Of a stretch of DNA of 64,000 nucleotides, positions 1 to 13,194 are shown piece after piece (within the stretch, counting starts at the first letter, position 1; every line of letters begins with the position of its first letter). Source of the stretch: Amphiduros pacificus (lineage: Eukaryota; Annelida; Polychaeta; Phyllodocida; Hesionidae); assembly GCA_949316495.1 (NCBI GenBank), contig OX439005.1, positions 30,340,217-30,404,216 of the forward strand. Reading direction: 5' to 3'. Position numbers and translations under genes: made by a program. The notes under the pieces are model-generated. The model did not search any database, had not been told where the DNA came from, and saw only the letters and a list, made by a program, of their open reading frames with translations.

Positions 1-1377
1 AATGTGCGTATGACAGGCAGGCATTAATTAAAGGCCCCACAGGCCTGTGTGGAAGGATTTTAATATCCTGTAGGGCCGTAAGTACAAGACTGAGGGCGTC
101 CCCATGCCGGGCGAGGGACGTGTCTCCTCTGCCGTCTTGGACTCTAATGATCCTCGGTCTGTGACAAGCGTTTCCATTACTATTGGCCAACCTCCACCAT
201 AATCACCAGTCGGTTTTATTGGGATCCGATTTACGGCGGATAGAGTTCCGGCAGCCTGCATCCACCTTATTTTTTTTTGCGAGAGAAGTTCTATTGATCT
301 TGCAATCTGCACACTGTGATATGAAGGAATGTAGATATAGAGAAATCTGCTCAGGTATAAGAGGTTGGCCGAGGTGTTTAGTGAGTTTTCTACTCACCTT
401 GGGCACACGCAGTCTAAATACACATATCCGCACACAGGAAACGCAAGTGTTTTACTAGAACCCACACGCATTTAGCCCTGAGTTTCACCACCGCCCTTCA
501 CACCACGTTCCAGCAACACTGACACCAGAGGGAGCACAGTTGTGTCATCTCAATACTTGACTGTCATCACACAAACTGGTAAAAGCCTGGTGAGAGCAAC
601 CCCCGCTTAATCCGGCCAGAGGATAGCATCAACCCCCGGTCTGTCACGTCCACGCGGCCGCCTACACCACTCTGTCTGCCGGGTGACAATATTACTCACT
701 CTCCCCCAAAACCAACATCACTCATTATTAGGCTGGTGTGTGCACAGACTTCTCATTTAGTCAACTGACATACTATCAACTAACGCCATGGAATTTCTTA
801 ATGTAAAAACTTATATTTGCAACTTTGCTGCGGTTTGACAGGATATGTGCGCACTTGCTATATGCAGTAGAAAGAAATCAAGAAGTTGTTCAACTTATGA
901 GATAGCCGGCACTCAATGACTCATCTAACCCCTTTAAACTGTTCTTTTTATATTATTGACTTTGTCATCTTAACATCTATTTTTTTAAATCATGGACGAT
1001 AACTTAACGATTCATAAACGACAAATAACTTGTGTGACCTCTCTTCTGTTGAAAAGAATGATTTTGAAATTTGGAGAAATTGAAATTGATTATATCATGT
1101 GATAGGCATGAAATATACATTCATGCACTGATATAAATATATTGAACTTCAGAATATGTACTCAAATCAGTTTCAGGTTTTTGTGAGTCCATATTTTAAA
1201 ATACATAATGTATGGCCACTCGTTTCACTCGACGATTATACAAGTAATGATCATGTGAATATACCTTGTGTGTATATGTGTGTATATGTATATGTATATG
1301 TATATGTATAATATTTAATAACATATTATTATACATGTACATGTATAATAATATTTATTAACATTTTTTATTTGTAG
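1..1377. other. Non-coding stretch, no gene recognised
   Basis: Short open frames at 28-458 on both strands have no recognisable domain. The first 750 bp are GC-richer, with CACGTCC and CGCGGCCGC around 646-660, and then become AT-rich. A (TATATG)n-like run lies at 1265-1310, followed by palindromic ACATGTACATGT at about 1334-1345. Nothing else could be assigned. Confidence 0.5.
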
Positions 1378-1495
1378 GAAGCATTTGGAATGAGATTTAT
1401 CCTGGCATCAATCTGTGCCTGTGTGGTGATCTATGTGAGAATATTGGTTTGCCACTCAAGGTTTACTCTGTTGATCAACATTCATACAATCCCAG
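1378..1495 (+). CDS. Candidate internal exon, possibly of an FAD-dependent monooxygenase-like gene
   Basis: A 118-nt segment is bracketed by a good acceptor (a T-rich tract ending TTTGTAG at 1371-1377) and a strong donor (CAG|GTAAG at 1493-1500). In the frame entering with two bases it reads 38 codons starting SIWNEIYPGINLCLC and ending KVYSVDQHSYNP. The W-x3-YPG block followed by YS...NP recalls the conserved GG-x-W...YPG...YS motif of Baeyer-Villiger/HAPMO-type flavin monooxygenases. The spacing is one residue shorter than usual and has extra residues after YPG. Another frame (EAFGMRFILASICAC...) is also open, so the coding frame is not settled. No partner exon with a GxGxxG motif was found nearby. 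It may be a lone exon, a gene fragment or chance. Confidence 0.25.
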
Positions 1496-2687
1496 GTAAG
1501 CCATGCACGTAACTCTGCCTATGTTGCCTTTCTACGGCGACCAGGTGATCACGCACCCGAGCGGGCCGATGTAGCCGGCGCCAAGCTCACATCCCGCCCA
1601 CCCATATCGTATGTCATAAGATATTCCCTGCCATGCAGAGAAACCATGTATCCCAATGTTCATATGGACGTGTGTAGGGTGCCTATGCATGTTGCATTGA
1701 CGAGATAATGAGCCGAGTGTGGGACCACACCACCTGTATGCAGCCATCACTACCATTTCACTTACATCTTGTAAACCCCAACAAGGTATTTTTGACCATC
1801 TTGGTTGACAAACAGGGGGGGGGGGGTCCAGCGTTGTAACTAATATAAATAGGTAACAAAGTACACAGGTAACAAAGTACGCACTTACAAACCTGTGACA
1901 TTTCTTTGCCCACTGACTGCGTATTCCATATCATCACTTGTGCATGTTGACTTCATAGCTTAAATTGCCATTTTGAGATGATGAACTTCTGGTGCACATT
2001 AGCACAACGACCAAGTGGTAAAATATAAATTTGACATGGTCTGGTCGGTGGTTAATAACCCAAGAAAAAAAAAGATTTAGACATCATTTAGAGAGTGTTT
2101 CACAGACTATGCTTATTTCTCTTGGACCGTCAAAGACTAAAAGATAGCTCATGGACAGACCAAGAGATAAAGGGCGTTGTCTAGGCACTAGGGGGCCTTG
2201 AGAGTTAAAAAAGAGACTTAGCTACATATATGAACAACATAATTGTATTGTGTTTATTGAACATTAAACAAGCTATCACATTCGATGCAAATTCAATTAA
2301 TCATTTCATTTTTAAATATTCTTTTATTTTTTGTCAAATCACATTAATCGATCAAAACACAGCAATATATGCTTTTTAAAAAATACCCTGTTTGTGGTTG
2401 GTTCCTCGATATAGATTTCTTGCGGTTGTTTCTCCCTACCTGATCACCGCCACAATCAACAACAAACACACTGTTGTTTGACCAAATGCAAGTTTCATCT
2501 ATGGCATGTATTGAGCGTGATGAAGCGCTTTTATGCCTGCTCTGAGAATGAATGGATAGAGAACCTTTCCGCCAGTCCGCACAGTTGCATGTTTAATCAA
2601 ATGGTCACACCTTTGTGTTCACATGATTTTGCATTAGATTTCTCTCATTTGTTTCACCTGATCTTAGATTAGTTCACTGACGTTCGC
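1496..2687. other. Non-coding stretch with a short G tract
   Basis: No gene was recognised. The stretch holds a G-tract beginning about 1815 (roughly 12 G) and AT-rich sequence with no obvious repeat before the SINE. Confidence 0.5.
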
Positions 2688-2998
2688 CACGGGCCAGGGC
2701 GTAGTTGGTTAGAGCACAGGCTTATCAGCACCAGTTTCTCTGTGATGATCCAAAGATCGTGGGTTCAATTCCTGGCCATTCTAAGATTGAACTTATGTTA
2801 CAATTTGTCATCTGAGCTGAGGCCGGTGACTGAGGGGTTTGTCTGTTGTCCTTGTCCTGTGAATGGGTGGGTTGTCATGTCAAAGACCTATGACCTGAAA
2901 TTCAGTGAGACAGCACTATATCTGCTTCAAGGAGGTCTCATCAGGAAATGACTGAAATTATGTTGAAAGTAATTAAAACCCCAGAGAAACAGGCAACA
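2688..2998 (+). mobile_element. tRNA-derived SINE, near full length (copy 1)
   Basis: The head starts GGGCCAG and closes with CTGGCC, like an acceptor stem. A box-like GTAGTTGGTTAGAGC is at 2701-2715 and B box-like GGGTTCAATTCC at 2761-2772. The roughly 86-nt head suggests a tRNA with a long variable arm. The body runs through AGCTGAGGCC and AGTGAGACAGCACTATATC to a tail with TTAAAACCCCAGAGAAAC. The same body recurs at 24843-25118 and, reversed, at 52801-53012. No clean target-site duplication is visible here. The family may be a molluscan V-SINE or Meta-type SINE, which is not proven. Confidence 0.8.
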
Positions 2999-3254
2999 AA
3001 ATTTATTCACCATCAAGACTTTCTTAAATAACTGTCTGGAGTGAATTGATTGAGAACCAAATATCAATTATAAGCTATGAATTGGTCTTTCACTGTGGGA
3101 TATGATAACCACTCGATGTTTGAAATGTCATGAATAAAAACAAACATACAAATAAGTGTTCGCATGTCCTCACTTGTGACTGACTCAAAGGAATAAAATG
3201 CTTTCTCTAAAGAAAATCCTATACGGTCAAGTTAAATGATGACTAATTTACTTA

Positions 3255-6200
3255 TGTCAGGCCACATTTACTCTTTCTTTGGCTCAAGGTTTGTTCCTTC
3301 CTTGATCCGTATCATGCTAGATTTTATTCTGCCTTGACATGTCAGGCTGGGGTTGTTCCTTCCTTTCCTCATGTCAAGCTGGGGTTGTTCCTTCCTTTCC
3401 TCATGTCAGGCTGGGGTTGTTCCTTCCTTTCCTCATGTCAGGCTGGGGTTGTTCCTTCCTTGACTTGTGTCAGGCTGGGGTTGTTCCTTCCTTGACTTGT
3501 GTCAGGCTGGGTTGTTCCTTCCTTTCCTCATGTCAGGCTGGGGTTGTTCCTTCCTTTCCTCATGTCAGGCTGGGGTTGTTCCTTCCTTGACTTGTGTCAG
3601 GCTGGGTTGTTCCTTCCTTTCCTCATGTCAGGCTGGGGTTGTTCCTTCCTTTCCTCATGTCAGGCTGGGGTTGTTCCTTCATTAACCTGTGTCAGGCTGG
3701 GGTTGTTCCTTCATTGGCCTGTGTCAGGCTGGGGTTGTTTCTTCCTTGGCCCGTGTCAGGCTGGGGTTGTTTCATCCTTGGCCCGTGTCAGGCTGGGGTT
3801 GTTCCTTCCTTGACCCGTGACAGACTGGGGTTGTTCCTTCCTTGACTTGTGTCAGGCTGGGTTGTTCCTTCATTGACTTGTGTCAGGCTGGGATTGTTCC
3901 TTCATTGACTCGTGTCAGGCTGGGATTGTTCCTTCATTGACTCATGTCAGGCTGGGGTTGTTCCTTCCTTGACTTGTGTCAGGCTTGGGTTGTTCCTTCA
4001 TTAACCTGTGTCAGGCTGGGGTTGTTTCTTCCTTGGCCCGTGTCAGGCTGGGGTTGTTTCTTCCTTGGCCCGTGTCAGGCTGGGGTTGTTCCTTCATTCA
4101 CTCATGTCAGGCTGGGATTGTTCCTTCATTGACTCATGTCAGGCTGGGGTTGTTCCTTCCTTGACTTGTGTCAGGCTGGGGTTGTTCCTTCATTGACCTG
4201 TGTCAGGCTGGGATTGTTCCTTCATTGACTCGTGTCAGGCTGGGGTTGTTCCTTCCTTGACTTGTGTCAGGCTGGGGTTGTTCCTTCATTGACTCATGTC
4301 AGGCTGGGGTTTTTCCTTCATTGACTTGTGTCAGGCTGGGGTTGTTCCTTCATTGACTCGTGTCAGGCTGGGATTGTTTCTTCCTTGGCCCGTGTCAGGC
4401 TGGGGTTGTTCCTTCCTTGACCCGTGACAGACTGGGGTTGTTCCTTCCTTGACTTGTGTCAGGCTGGGTTGTTCCTTCATTGACTTGTGTCAGGCTGGGA
4501 TTGTTCCTTCATTGACTCGTGTCAAGCTGGGGTTGTTCCTTCATTGACTTGTGTCAGGCTGGGGTTGTTCCTCCCTTGACCTGTGTCGGGCTGAGGTTGT
4601 TCCTTCCTTGACCCGTGTCAGGCTGGGATTGTTCCTTCATTGACTTGTGTCAGGCTGGGGTTGTTCCTCCCTTGACCTGTGTCGGGCTGAGGTTGTTCCT
4701 TCCTTGACCCGTGTCAGGCTGGGATTGTTCCTTCATTGACTCGTGTCAGGCTGGGGTTGTTCCTCCCTTGACCTGTGTCGGGCTGAGGTTGTTCCTTCAT
4801 TGAATCATGTCAGGCTGGGGTTGTTCCTTCATTGACTTGTGTCAGGCTGGGGTTGTTCCTCCCTTGACCTGTGTCGGGCTGAGGTTGTTCCTTCCTTGAC
4901 CTGTGTCGGGCTGAGGTTGTTCCTTCCTTGAATCGTGTCAGGCTGGGTTGTTCCTTCATTGACTCGTGTCAGGCTGGGTTGTTCCTTCATTGACTCGTTT
5001 CAAGCTGGGGTTGTTCCTTCCTTGACCCGTGTCAGGCTGGGATTGTTCCTTCATTGACTCGTGTCAGGCTGGGGTTGTTCCTCCCTTGACCTGTGTCGGG
5101 CTGAGGTTGTTCCTTCCTTGACCCGTGTCAGGCTGGGATTGTTCCTTCATTGACTCGTGTCAGGCTGGGGTTGTTCCTCCCTTGACCTGTGTCGGGCTGA
5201 GGTTGTTCCTTCATTGACTCATGTCAGGCTGGGGTTGTTCCTTCATTGACTTGTGTCAGGCTGGGGTTGTTCCTTCATTGACTCGTGTCAGGCTGGGTTG
5301 TTCCTTCATTGACTTGTGTCAGGCTGGGGTTGTTCCTTCCTTGACTTGTGTCAGGCTGGGGTTGTTCCTTCATTGACTCGTGTCAGGCTGGATTGTTCCT
5401 TCTTTGACTCGTGTCAGGCTGGGGTTGTTTCTTCCTTGACTTGTGTCAGGCTGGGTTGTTCCTTCATTGACTCGTGTCAGGCTGGGTTGTTCCTTCATTG
5501 ACTCGTGTCAGGCTGGGTTGTTCCTTCATTGACTCGTGTCAAGCTGGGGCTGTTTCTTCCTTGACTTGTGTCAGGCTGGGTTGTTCCTTCATTGACTCGT
5601 GTCAGGCTGGGTTGTTCCTTCATTGACTTGTGTCAAGCTGGGGTTGTTTATTCCTTGACTTGTGTCAGGCTGGGTTGTTCCTTCATTGACTCGTGTCAGG
5701 CTGGGGTTGTTCCTTCCTTGACTCGTGTCAGGCTGGGTTGTTTCTTCATTGACTCGTGTCAGGCTGGGTTGTTCCTTCATTGACTCGTTTCAAGCTGGGG
5801 TTGTTCCTTCCTTGACTTGTGTCAGGCTGGGTTGTTCCTTCATTGACTTGTGTCAGGCTGGGTTGTTCCTTCATTGACTTGTGTCAGGCTGGGGTTGTTC
5901 CTTCCTTGACTTGTGTCAGGCTGGGGTTGTTCCTTCATTGACTTGTGTCAGGCTGGGTTGTTCCTTCTTTGACTCGTGTCAGGCTGGGGTTGTTTCTTCC
6001 TTGACTTGTGTCAGGCTGGGTTGTTCCTTCATTGACTCGTGTCAGGCTGGGTTGTTCCTTCATTGACTCGTGTCAGGCTGGGTTGTTCCTTCATTGACTT
6101 GTTTCAAGCTGGGGTTGTTCCTTCCTTGACTTGTGTCAGGCTGGGTTGTTCCTTCATTGACTCGTGTCAGGCTGGGTTGTTCCTTCATTGACTTGTGTCA

Positions 6201-7975
6201 GGCTGGGGTTGTTCCTTCCTTGACTTGTGTCAGGCTGGGGTTGTTCCTTCATTGACTCGTGTCAGGCTGGGTTGTTCCTTCTTTGACTCGTGTCAGGCTG
6301 GGGTTGTTTCTTCCTTGACTTGTGTCAGGCTGGGTTGTTCCTTCATTGACTCGTGTCAGGCTGGGTTGTTCCTTCATTGACTCGTGTCAGGCTGGATTGT
6401 TCCTTCATTGACTCGTGTCAAGCTGGGGCTGTTTCTTCCTTGACTTGTGTCAGGCTGGGTTGTTCCTTCATTGACTCGTGTCAGGCTGGGTTGTTCCTTC
6501 ATTGACTTGTGTCAAGCTGGGGTTGTTTATTCCTTGACTTGTGTCAGGCTGGGTTGTTCCTTCATTGACTCGTGTCAGGCTGGGGTTGTTCCTTCCTTGA
6601 CTTGTGTCAAGCTGGGGTTGTTTCTTCATTGACTCGTGTCAGGCTGGGTTGTTCCTTCATTGACTCGTGTCAGGCTGGGGTTGTTCCTTCCTTGACTCGT
6701 GTCAGGCTGGGTTGTTTCTTCATTGACTCGTGTCAGGCTGGGTTGTTCCTTCATTGACTTGTGTCAGGCTGGGGTTGTTCCTTCCTTGACTTGTGTCAGG
6801 CTGGGGTTGTTCCTTCATTGACTCGTGTCAGGCTGGGTTGTTCCTTCTTTGACTCGTGTCAGGCACGGGTTGTTTCTTCCTTGACTTGTGTCAGGCTGGG
6901 TTGTTCCTTCATTGACTCGTGTCAGGCTGGGTTGTTCCTTCATTGACTCGTGTCAGGCTGGGTTGTTCCTTCATTGACTCGTTTCAAGCTGGGGTTGTTC
7001 CTTCCTTGACTTGTGTCAGGCTGGGTTGTTCCTTCATTGACTCGTGTCAGGCTGGGTTGTTCCTTCATTGACTTGTGTCAGGCTGGGGTTGTTCCTTCCT
7101 TGACTTGTGTCAGGCTGGGGTTGTTCCTTCATTGACTCGTGTCAGGCTGGGTTGTTCCTTCTTTGACTCGTGTCAGGCTGGGGTTGTTTCTTCCTTGACT
7201 TGTGTCAGGCTGGGTTGTTCCTTCATTGACTCGTGTCAGGCTGGGTTGTTCCTTCATTGACTCGTGTCAGGCTGGGTTGTTCCTTCATTGACTCGTGTCA
7301 AGCTGGGGCTGTTTCTTCCTTGACTTGTGTCAGGCTGGGTTGTTCCTTCATTGACTCGTGTCAGGCTGGGTTGTTCCTTCATTGACTTGTGTCAAGCTGG
7401 GGTTGTTTATTCCTTGACTTGTGTCAGGCTGGGTTGTTCCTTCATTGACTCGTGTCAGGCTGGGGTTGTTCCTTCCTTGACTTGTGTCAAGCTGGGGTTG
7501 TTTCTTCATTGACTCGTGTCAGGCTGGGTTGTTCCTTCATTGACTCGTGTCAGGCTGGGGTTGTTCCTTCCTTGACTCGTGTCAGGCTGGGTTGTTTCTT
7601 CATTGACTCGTGTCAGGCTGGGTTGTTCCTTCATTGACTCGTGTCAGGCTGGGGTTGTTCCTTCTGGGGTTCTTTCTTTCTTCACTTGTGTCGGGATGTG
7701 GTTGTTCCTTCTCTCTTCACTTGTGTCGGGCTTGGGGTTGTTCCTTCTGGGGTTCTTTCTTTCTTCACTTGTGTCGGGATGTGGTTGTTCGTTTATGTCA
7801 TGAGGAATGAGGAGGATTTTGCTTTAATAACTCATGTTAGGTTGGGGTAATTTCTTGTTTGGCTTACGAGACTGAGTGTGTGTTCCTTCCTTGGTTCATA
7901 TTAAGTCGATTCGTTCCTTAACTCATGTTAGGTAGACATTGTTCCTTCGTTAACTCATGTCAGGCTGGGATTTTT
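3255..7975. repeat. 31/32-bp minisatellite array, about 145 units
   Basis: The unit runs TGTCAGGCTGGGGTTGTTCC followed by TTCMTTGACTYG. It is 32 bp with GGGG and 31 bp with GGG. Both lengths are interspersed, so open frames shift along the array and are not genes. Each unit carries TGAC-N4-GTCA, a short inverted repeat; units with CAT in the middle also spell TGACTCAT, an AP-1-like site. Units are homogeneous inside. They decay at both edges (3255-3335 and 7660-7975, where they lengthen with CTGGGGTTCTTTC blocks), the usual pattern of an array homogenised by unequal exchange. Confidence 0.95.
5316..7640. repeat. 880-bp higher-order repeat within the minisatellite
   Basis: The order of 31- and 32-bp variants in 5881-6760 is repeated in 6761-7640 at an offset of 880 bp (about 28 units). 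A partial earlier copy starts at 5316 (offset 879). The variant GTTTCAAGCT marks it at 6101 and 6981. Inside each copy a 314-bp (10-unit) block is itself doubled (5881 to 6195, 6761 to 7075). This shows at least two recent large duplication events in the array. Confidence 0.85.
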
Positions 7976-8180
7976 CCTTTCTTGATGCCAATTTAGTTGG
8001 GTTTGTTCCTGATATCGGCACCTATATATAGTTAGAATTTCTTGATGCGAATATGTCAACATAGTTACATGAAACCTTTTGATCAACTTTACATATAGTT
8101 GATCTAACTTTACATGTAGGTAATCTTTATTAGATTACTTTCATCACCATTACACTGTATACAACTACCTTTTTACTTTG

Positions 8181-9165
<985 letters not shown>

Positions 9166-9252
<87 letters not shown>

Positions 9253-9305
9253 TATCTTACTTGAGAGATTTCGACAGTTAATCATTACATATATATATAT
9301 ATCAT

Positions 9306-9393
<88 letters not shown>
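9166..9393. repeat. Paired (AT)n tracts, the second bracketed by an inverted repeat
   Basis: AT runs occupy 9166-9246 and 9289-9393. The second is flanked by TATCTTACTTG (9253-9263) and its exact reverse complement CAAGTAAGATA (9396-9406), so the tract sits in the centre of a potential hairpin. The short block ATCATTACATAT is also doubled at 9281 and 9301. Confidence 0.85.
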
Positions 9394-9775
9394 CCCAAGT
9401 AAGATATTAAGACGTTATACTTGATAAATAACGTTTTCATGGTAAAATTGAAAAATAAAATATGTCTGTAAATGTGATATATCTTTACAGCATTAATAAT
9501 ATAATACATACACCCAATAATATAAAGCATGCAATATATTGTATATAAGCAAATTTCATTCACAATATAAACGTTTTGTATCAAAAAAGAAAGTTTAATA
9601 ACTTAAGCTTAAGTGTTTGATATTAATTATCTTTTTTTTTCATTTTCAATAAAATTGAAATATGTCTATTTTAAAGTACACATCGCAATATGTATAAGAG
9701 TATCCTAGAAACACGCATACTTGGTCATATATCTAGACAAACAATCACACAATATATATAATATCAAGATAGTAC

Positions 9776-11205
9776 AACTCTGAAGTATGCAACCTACTAG
9801 ATCAGAGAGACATTAGAATAAGGTAACTCTGAAGTATGCAACCTACTGGATCAGAGAAACATTAGAATAAGGTAACTCTGAAGTATGCAACCTGCTGGAC
9901 CAGAATAACATTAGAGTAAGGTCACTCTGAAGTATGCAACCTACTGGATCAGAGTGACATTAGAGTAAGGTCACTCTGAAGTATGCAACCTGCTGGACCA
10001 GAATAACATTAGAGTAAGGTAGTTCTGAAGTATGCAACCTGCTGGATCAGAATAACAATCACACAATATATATAATATCAAGATAGTACAACTCTGAAGT
10101 ATGCAACCTACTAGATCAGAGAGACATTAGAATAAGGTAACTCTGAAGTATGCAACCTACTGGATCAGAGAAACATTAGAATAAGGTAACTCTGAAGTAT
10201 GCAACCTACTGGATCAGAGAGACATTAGAATAAGGTCACTCTGAAGTATGCAACCTACTGGATCAGAGAGACATTAGAGTAAGGTCACTCTGAAGTATGC
10301 AACCTACTGGATCAGAGAGACATTAGAGTAAGTTCTCTCTGAAGTATGCAAACTACTGGATCAGAGAGACATTAGAGTAAGGTCACTCTGAAGTATGCAA
10401 ACTACTGGATCAGAGACACATTAGAGTAAGGTCACTCTGAAGTATGCAACCTACTGGATCAGAGACACATTAGAGTAAGGTAACTCTGAAGTATGCAACC
10501 TACTGGATCAGAGAGACATTAGAGTAAGTTCTCTCTGAAGTATGCAAACTACTGGATCAGAGAGACATTAGAGTAAGATCACTCTGAAGTATGCAAACTA
10601 CTGGATCAGAGAGACATTAGAGTAAGGTCACTCTGAAGTATGCAACCTACTGGATCAGAGACACATTAGAGTATGGTAACTCTGAAGTATGCAACCTGCT
10701 GGATCAGAGAGACATTAGAGTAATTTCACTCTGAAGTATGCAACCTACTGGATCAGAGTGACATTAGAGTAAGGTAACTCTGAAGTATGCAACCTACTGG
10801 ATCAGAGAGACATTAGAGTAAGGTCACTCTGAAGTGTGCAACCCGCTGGATCGGAGAGACATTAGAGTAAGGTAGCTCTGAAGTATGCAACCTGCTGGAT
10901 CAGAGAGACATTAGAGTATGGTAACTCTGAAGTATGCAACCTACTGGATCAGAGAGACATTAGAGTAAGTTCACTCTGAAGTATGCAAACTACTGGATCA
11001 GAGAGACATTAGAGTAAGGTCACTCTGAAGTATGCAACCTGCTGGATCAGAGAGACATTAGAGTAAGGTAACTCTGAAGTATGCAACCTACTGGATCAGA
11101 GTGACATTAGAGTAAGGTAACTCTTAAGAATGCAACCAACTGGATCAGAGAGACACTAGAGTAAGGTAACTCTGAAGTATGTAACCTGCTGGATCAGAGA
11201 GACAT
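9776..11205. repeat. 49-bp minisatellite array, about 29 units, each with a hairpin
   Basis: The unit runs AACTCTGAAGTATGCAACCT, ACTGGATCAGAGAGACATTA and GAGTAAGGT. CTCTGA near the start pairs with TCAGAG across an 18-nt loop. In some units the stem extends to ten pairs, for example GTCACTCTGA at 9921-9930 with TCAGAGTGAC at 9949-9958. The left flank (from ACAATCACAC at 9741) reappears inside the array at 10055 together with the following units, an offset of 314 bp. The array has therefore swallowed a copy of its own border. Confidence 0.93.
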
Positions 11206-12835
11206 ACCAATGATAATTAATTAAACTACAAATCGGTATAACTAAGGCATTTATATTTTGATAGCATTATGATTTTTATTTTAAATAAATCGAATTTAAA
11301 AAAAACTTTTATAACTCAAGTGAATCGTATTTTTGTAATAGAATAATTATGTATATGTAAACCTTTGACACCATTTGAAAATTTTTGACTTAACTGTGAA
11401 GAAAGGTGTATTTTCCAAAATGTATGCCATTGCTCAAAATTGAGCCGATTGATATCAAATATAACAATATTTACAGTAAACATGTTCATCAAATAAACTT
11501 GCAAATGTTTTCAATGCAACAAGTTATTGCTTATGAATTAGACAATTTATTTCAATTCATGACATCGCTATTGAATACTTCAGCTCTTGGCCTTAGATAA
11601 ATAAGAGGCTGTTAACTTTATAGAATAATTTCATAAAGGCATGTGTGCACGTGTATGAAGATATGTGCATATTAAAGTGACGTATGCAACAGAATGGAAT
11701 TTTATTTCACATTTATTGTGCCTCTGTGCGACATGTTTGACATGTAGCCAATTCTAGTTTAAAGCTTTCATGAAATTACGGAGGTCATAGGCGGTTTTAC
11801 AGAGATTTGAGGGTTTTTTAAATAATATGTGGTCACGATACGTTGATACATTCATTCTCCTTGAAATCAACCAAAATACACCCTCCATTATTATTTCCTA
11901 TTTTTATCATTTCTTATCTACAAAAAAATGAAATGAAAGAATATTCCACAGAAAGAATGCATGCGATACCGGTCTTCTAAAATCCACGCTGCACATTTCT
12001 ATTGCATAATAATTTCTATTTCTTAAGACGCTTTTCATGACAATATAATTCTAGTTGCACGTACATATTTTTTCGCAAATATATAAATTACATATAACCT
12101 GACTGTAATTTATTTTCTAATTGAACATTATGGTATTTGATTCTTTCCTATGATCATATGCTACAGTAACTAAGAATTAATTACATGGTAAGTGGAGACA
12201 ATTTCAACTAGCATGCAAACGTGCATTAAAAAACCGAGAGTTAAGACATTCTTTAAATATACATACACGATGATAACATTTCCTGCGTGGATAAAACAAG
12301 AAAGCCTTACAAAGCATTCTTTCTCTGTGGTATTTGCAGACAAGTTAGAAAAGGTAATAAAGAAATAGCATGTTGTATATACAAGAACATGTAAACACTC
12401 AAAGTTGACATGAGAACGTAGTAATGCGATTGCAAATCACGAAAGAAAGTTGTCGTGATATGGTCTGCTACCCGCCTCAACTCACTCGGGAAGACCCGAC
12501 ACAGAAAGTATTGTCACGCTAATCGGAATGCTCATTCCTGTACGAGACAACAACGAGAACACATTTATGTCAACTACGAGACATTCATGCCCGGGACTCA
12601 ATGCTACACTCTCTAAGCTCTCACATTTATCTCATTGGATTATCGGTCGCATATATGAAAGGAAATGTAGACAACATGTGAATAGCATGCTCTGGTTTTC
12701 ATAAGAGCGGGGAGATCAAATGAAAAGGTTTATATGACTAGGCTGAGTAGAACATGTATACCCCAACAAATGGAAATATTGAGAACAAATTAACTTAGCG
12801 GAAAATAGAGAGATATACAGATGGTAGATTGTGAG
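11206..12835. other. AT-rich intergenic DNA, no gene seen
   Basis: Small open frames near 11316-11600 lack any recognisable motif. No tRNA, SINE or array was found. Confidence 0.5.
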
Positions 12836-12910
12836 TAATTAGCAGGTTAAAAGTAGAGACAGAGGGTGGATACTGAATACTAAATAGGCTAGTAGAACCA
12901 AAAGACACTA
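12836..12910. repeat. Degenerate left edge of the 69-bp array
   Basis: One short unit (TTGTGAGTAATTAGCAGGTT, then AAAAGTAGAGACAGAG) lacks the middle of the 69-bp unit. It is followed by a unit carrying AGTAGAACCAAAAGACACTA. The short form matches the divergent units on the far side of the array at 24106-24500. Confidence 0.7.
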
Positions 12911-13194
12911 GATAAGATAAGATAAGATAAAAGATAAGATAAAGTTTTATTTTGAATCAATCATTTACATAAAACACTAGCTAAAAGCTAATTATTGATT
13001 ATTGATATAACAAATAGTATTTACAAACAAAAAATGGGATATATACAATGAATGGATAAGCACAATATTACAATATGAATTGACATAGGTTACAGCTGCA
13101 ACTTGGGCCATCCCAAGTAGACAGCAGTTCTTTAAAATCCTTTAATTTTGTACAGTTTTTGTATTCATTAGGAAGCATATTCCATAAATGTGCA
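12911..13194 (-). mobile_element. 3' end of a non-LTR retrotransposon (CR1/L2-like LINE), 5'-truncated
   Basis: On the minus strand the frame ends FAHLWNMLPNEYKNCTKLKD...WDGPSCSCNLC...IL with its stop at 13068-13070. An LWN-LP start and a W-GP-C-C--C tail are typical of reverse-transcriptase C-termini in bivalve and other invertebrate non-LTR elements. About 155 nt of 3' UTR follow, ending in a TTATC pentamer repeat at 12911-12945, as CR1-like elements end in short tandem repeats rather than poly(A). It is inserted in a unit of the 69-bp array, between CACTAG (left) and AATAGGGG (right). Only the last 40 or so codons remain. Confidence 0.75.

Noticed and set aside
3339-7850. Many short frames with MSGWGCSF-type repeats
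   Set aside because: They are the three frames of one 31/32-bp minisatellite. The unit is not a multiple of three, so no frame is kept.
3255-7975. CRISPR-like array of 32-bp repeats
   Set aside because: Repeats are back to back with no unique spacers and the context is eukaryotic.
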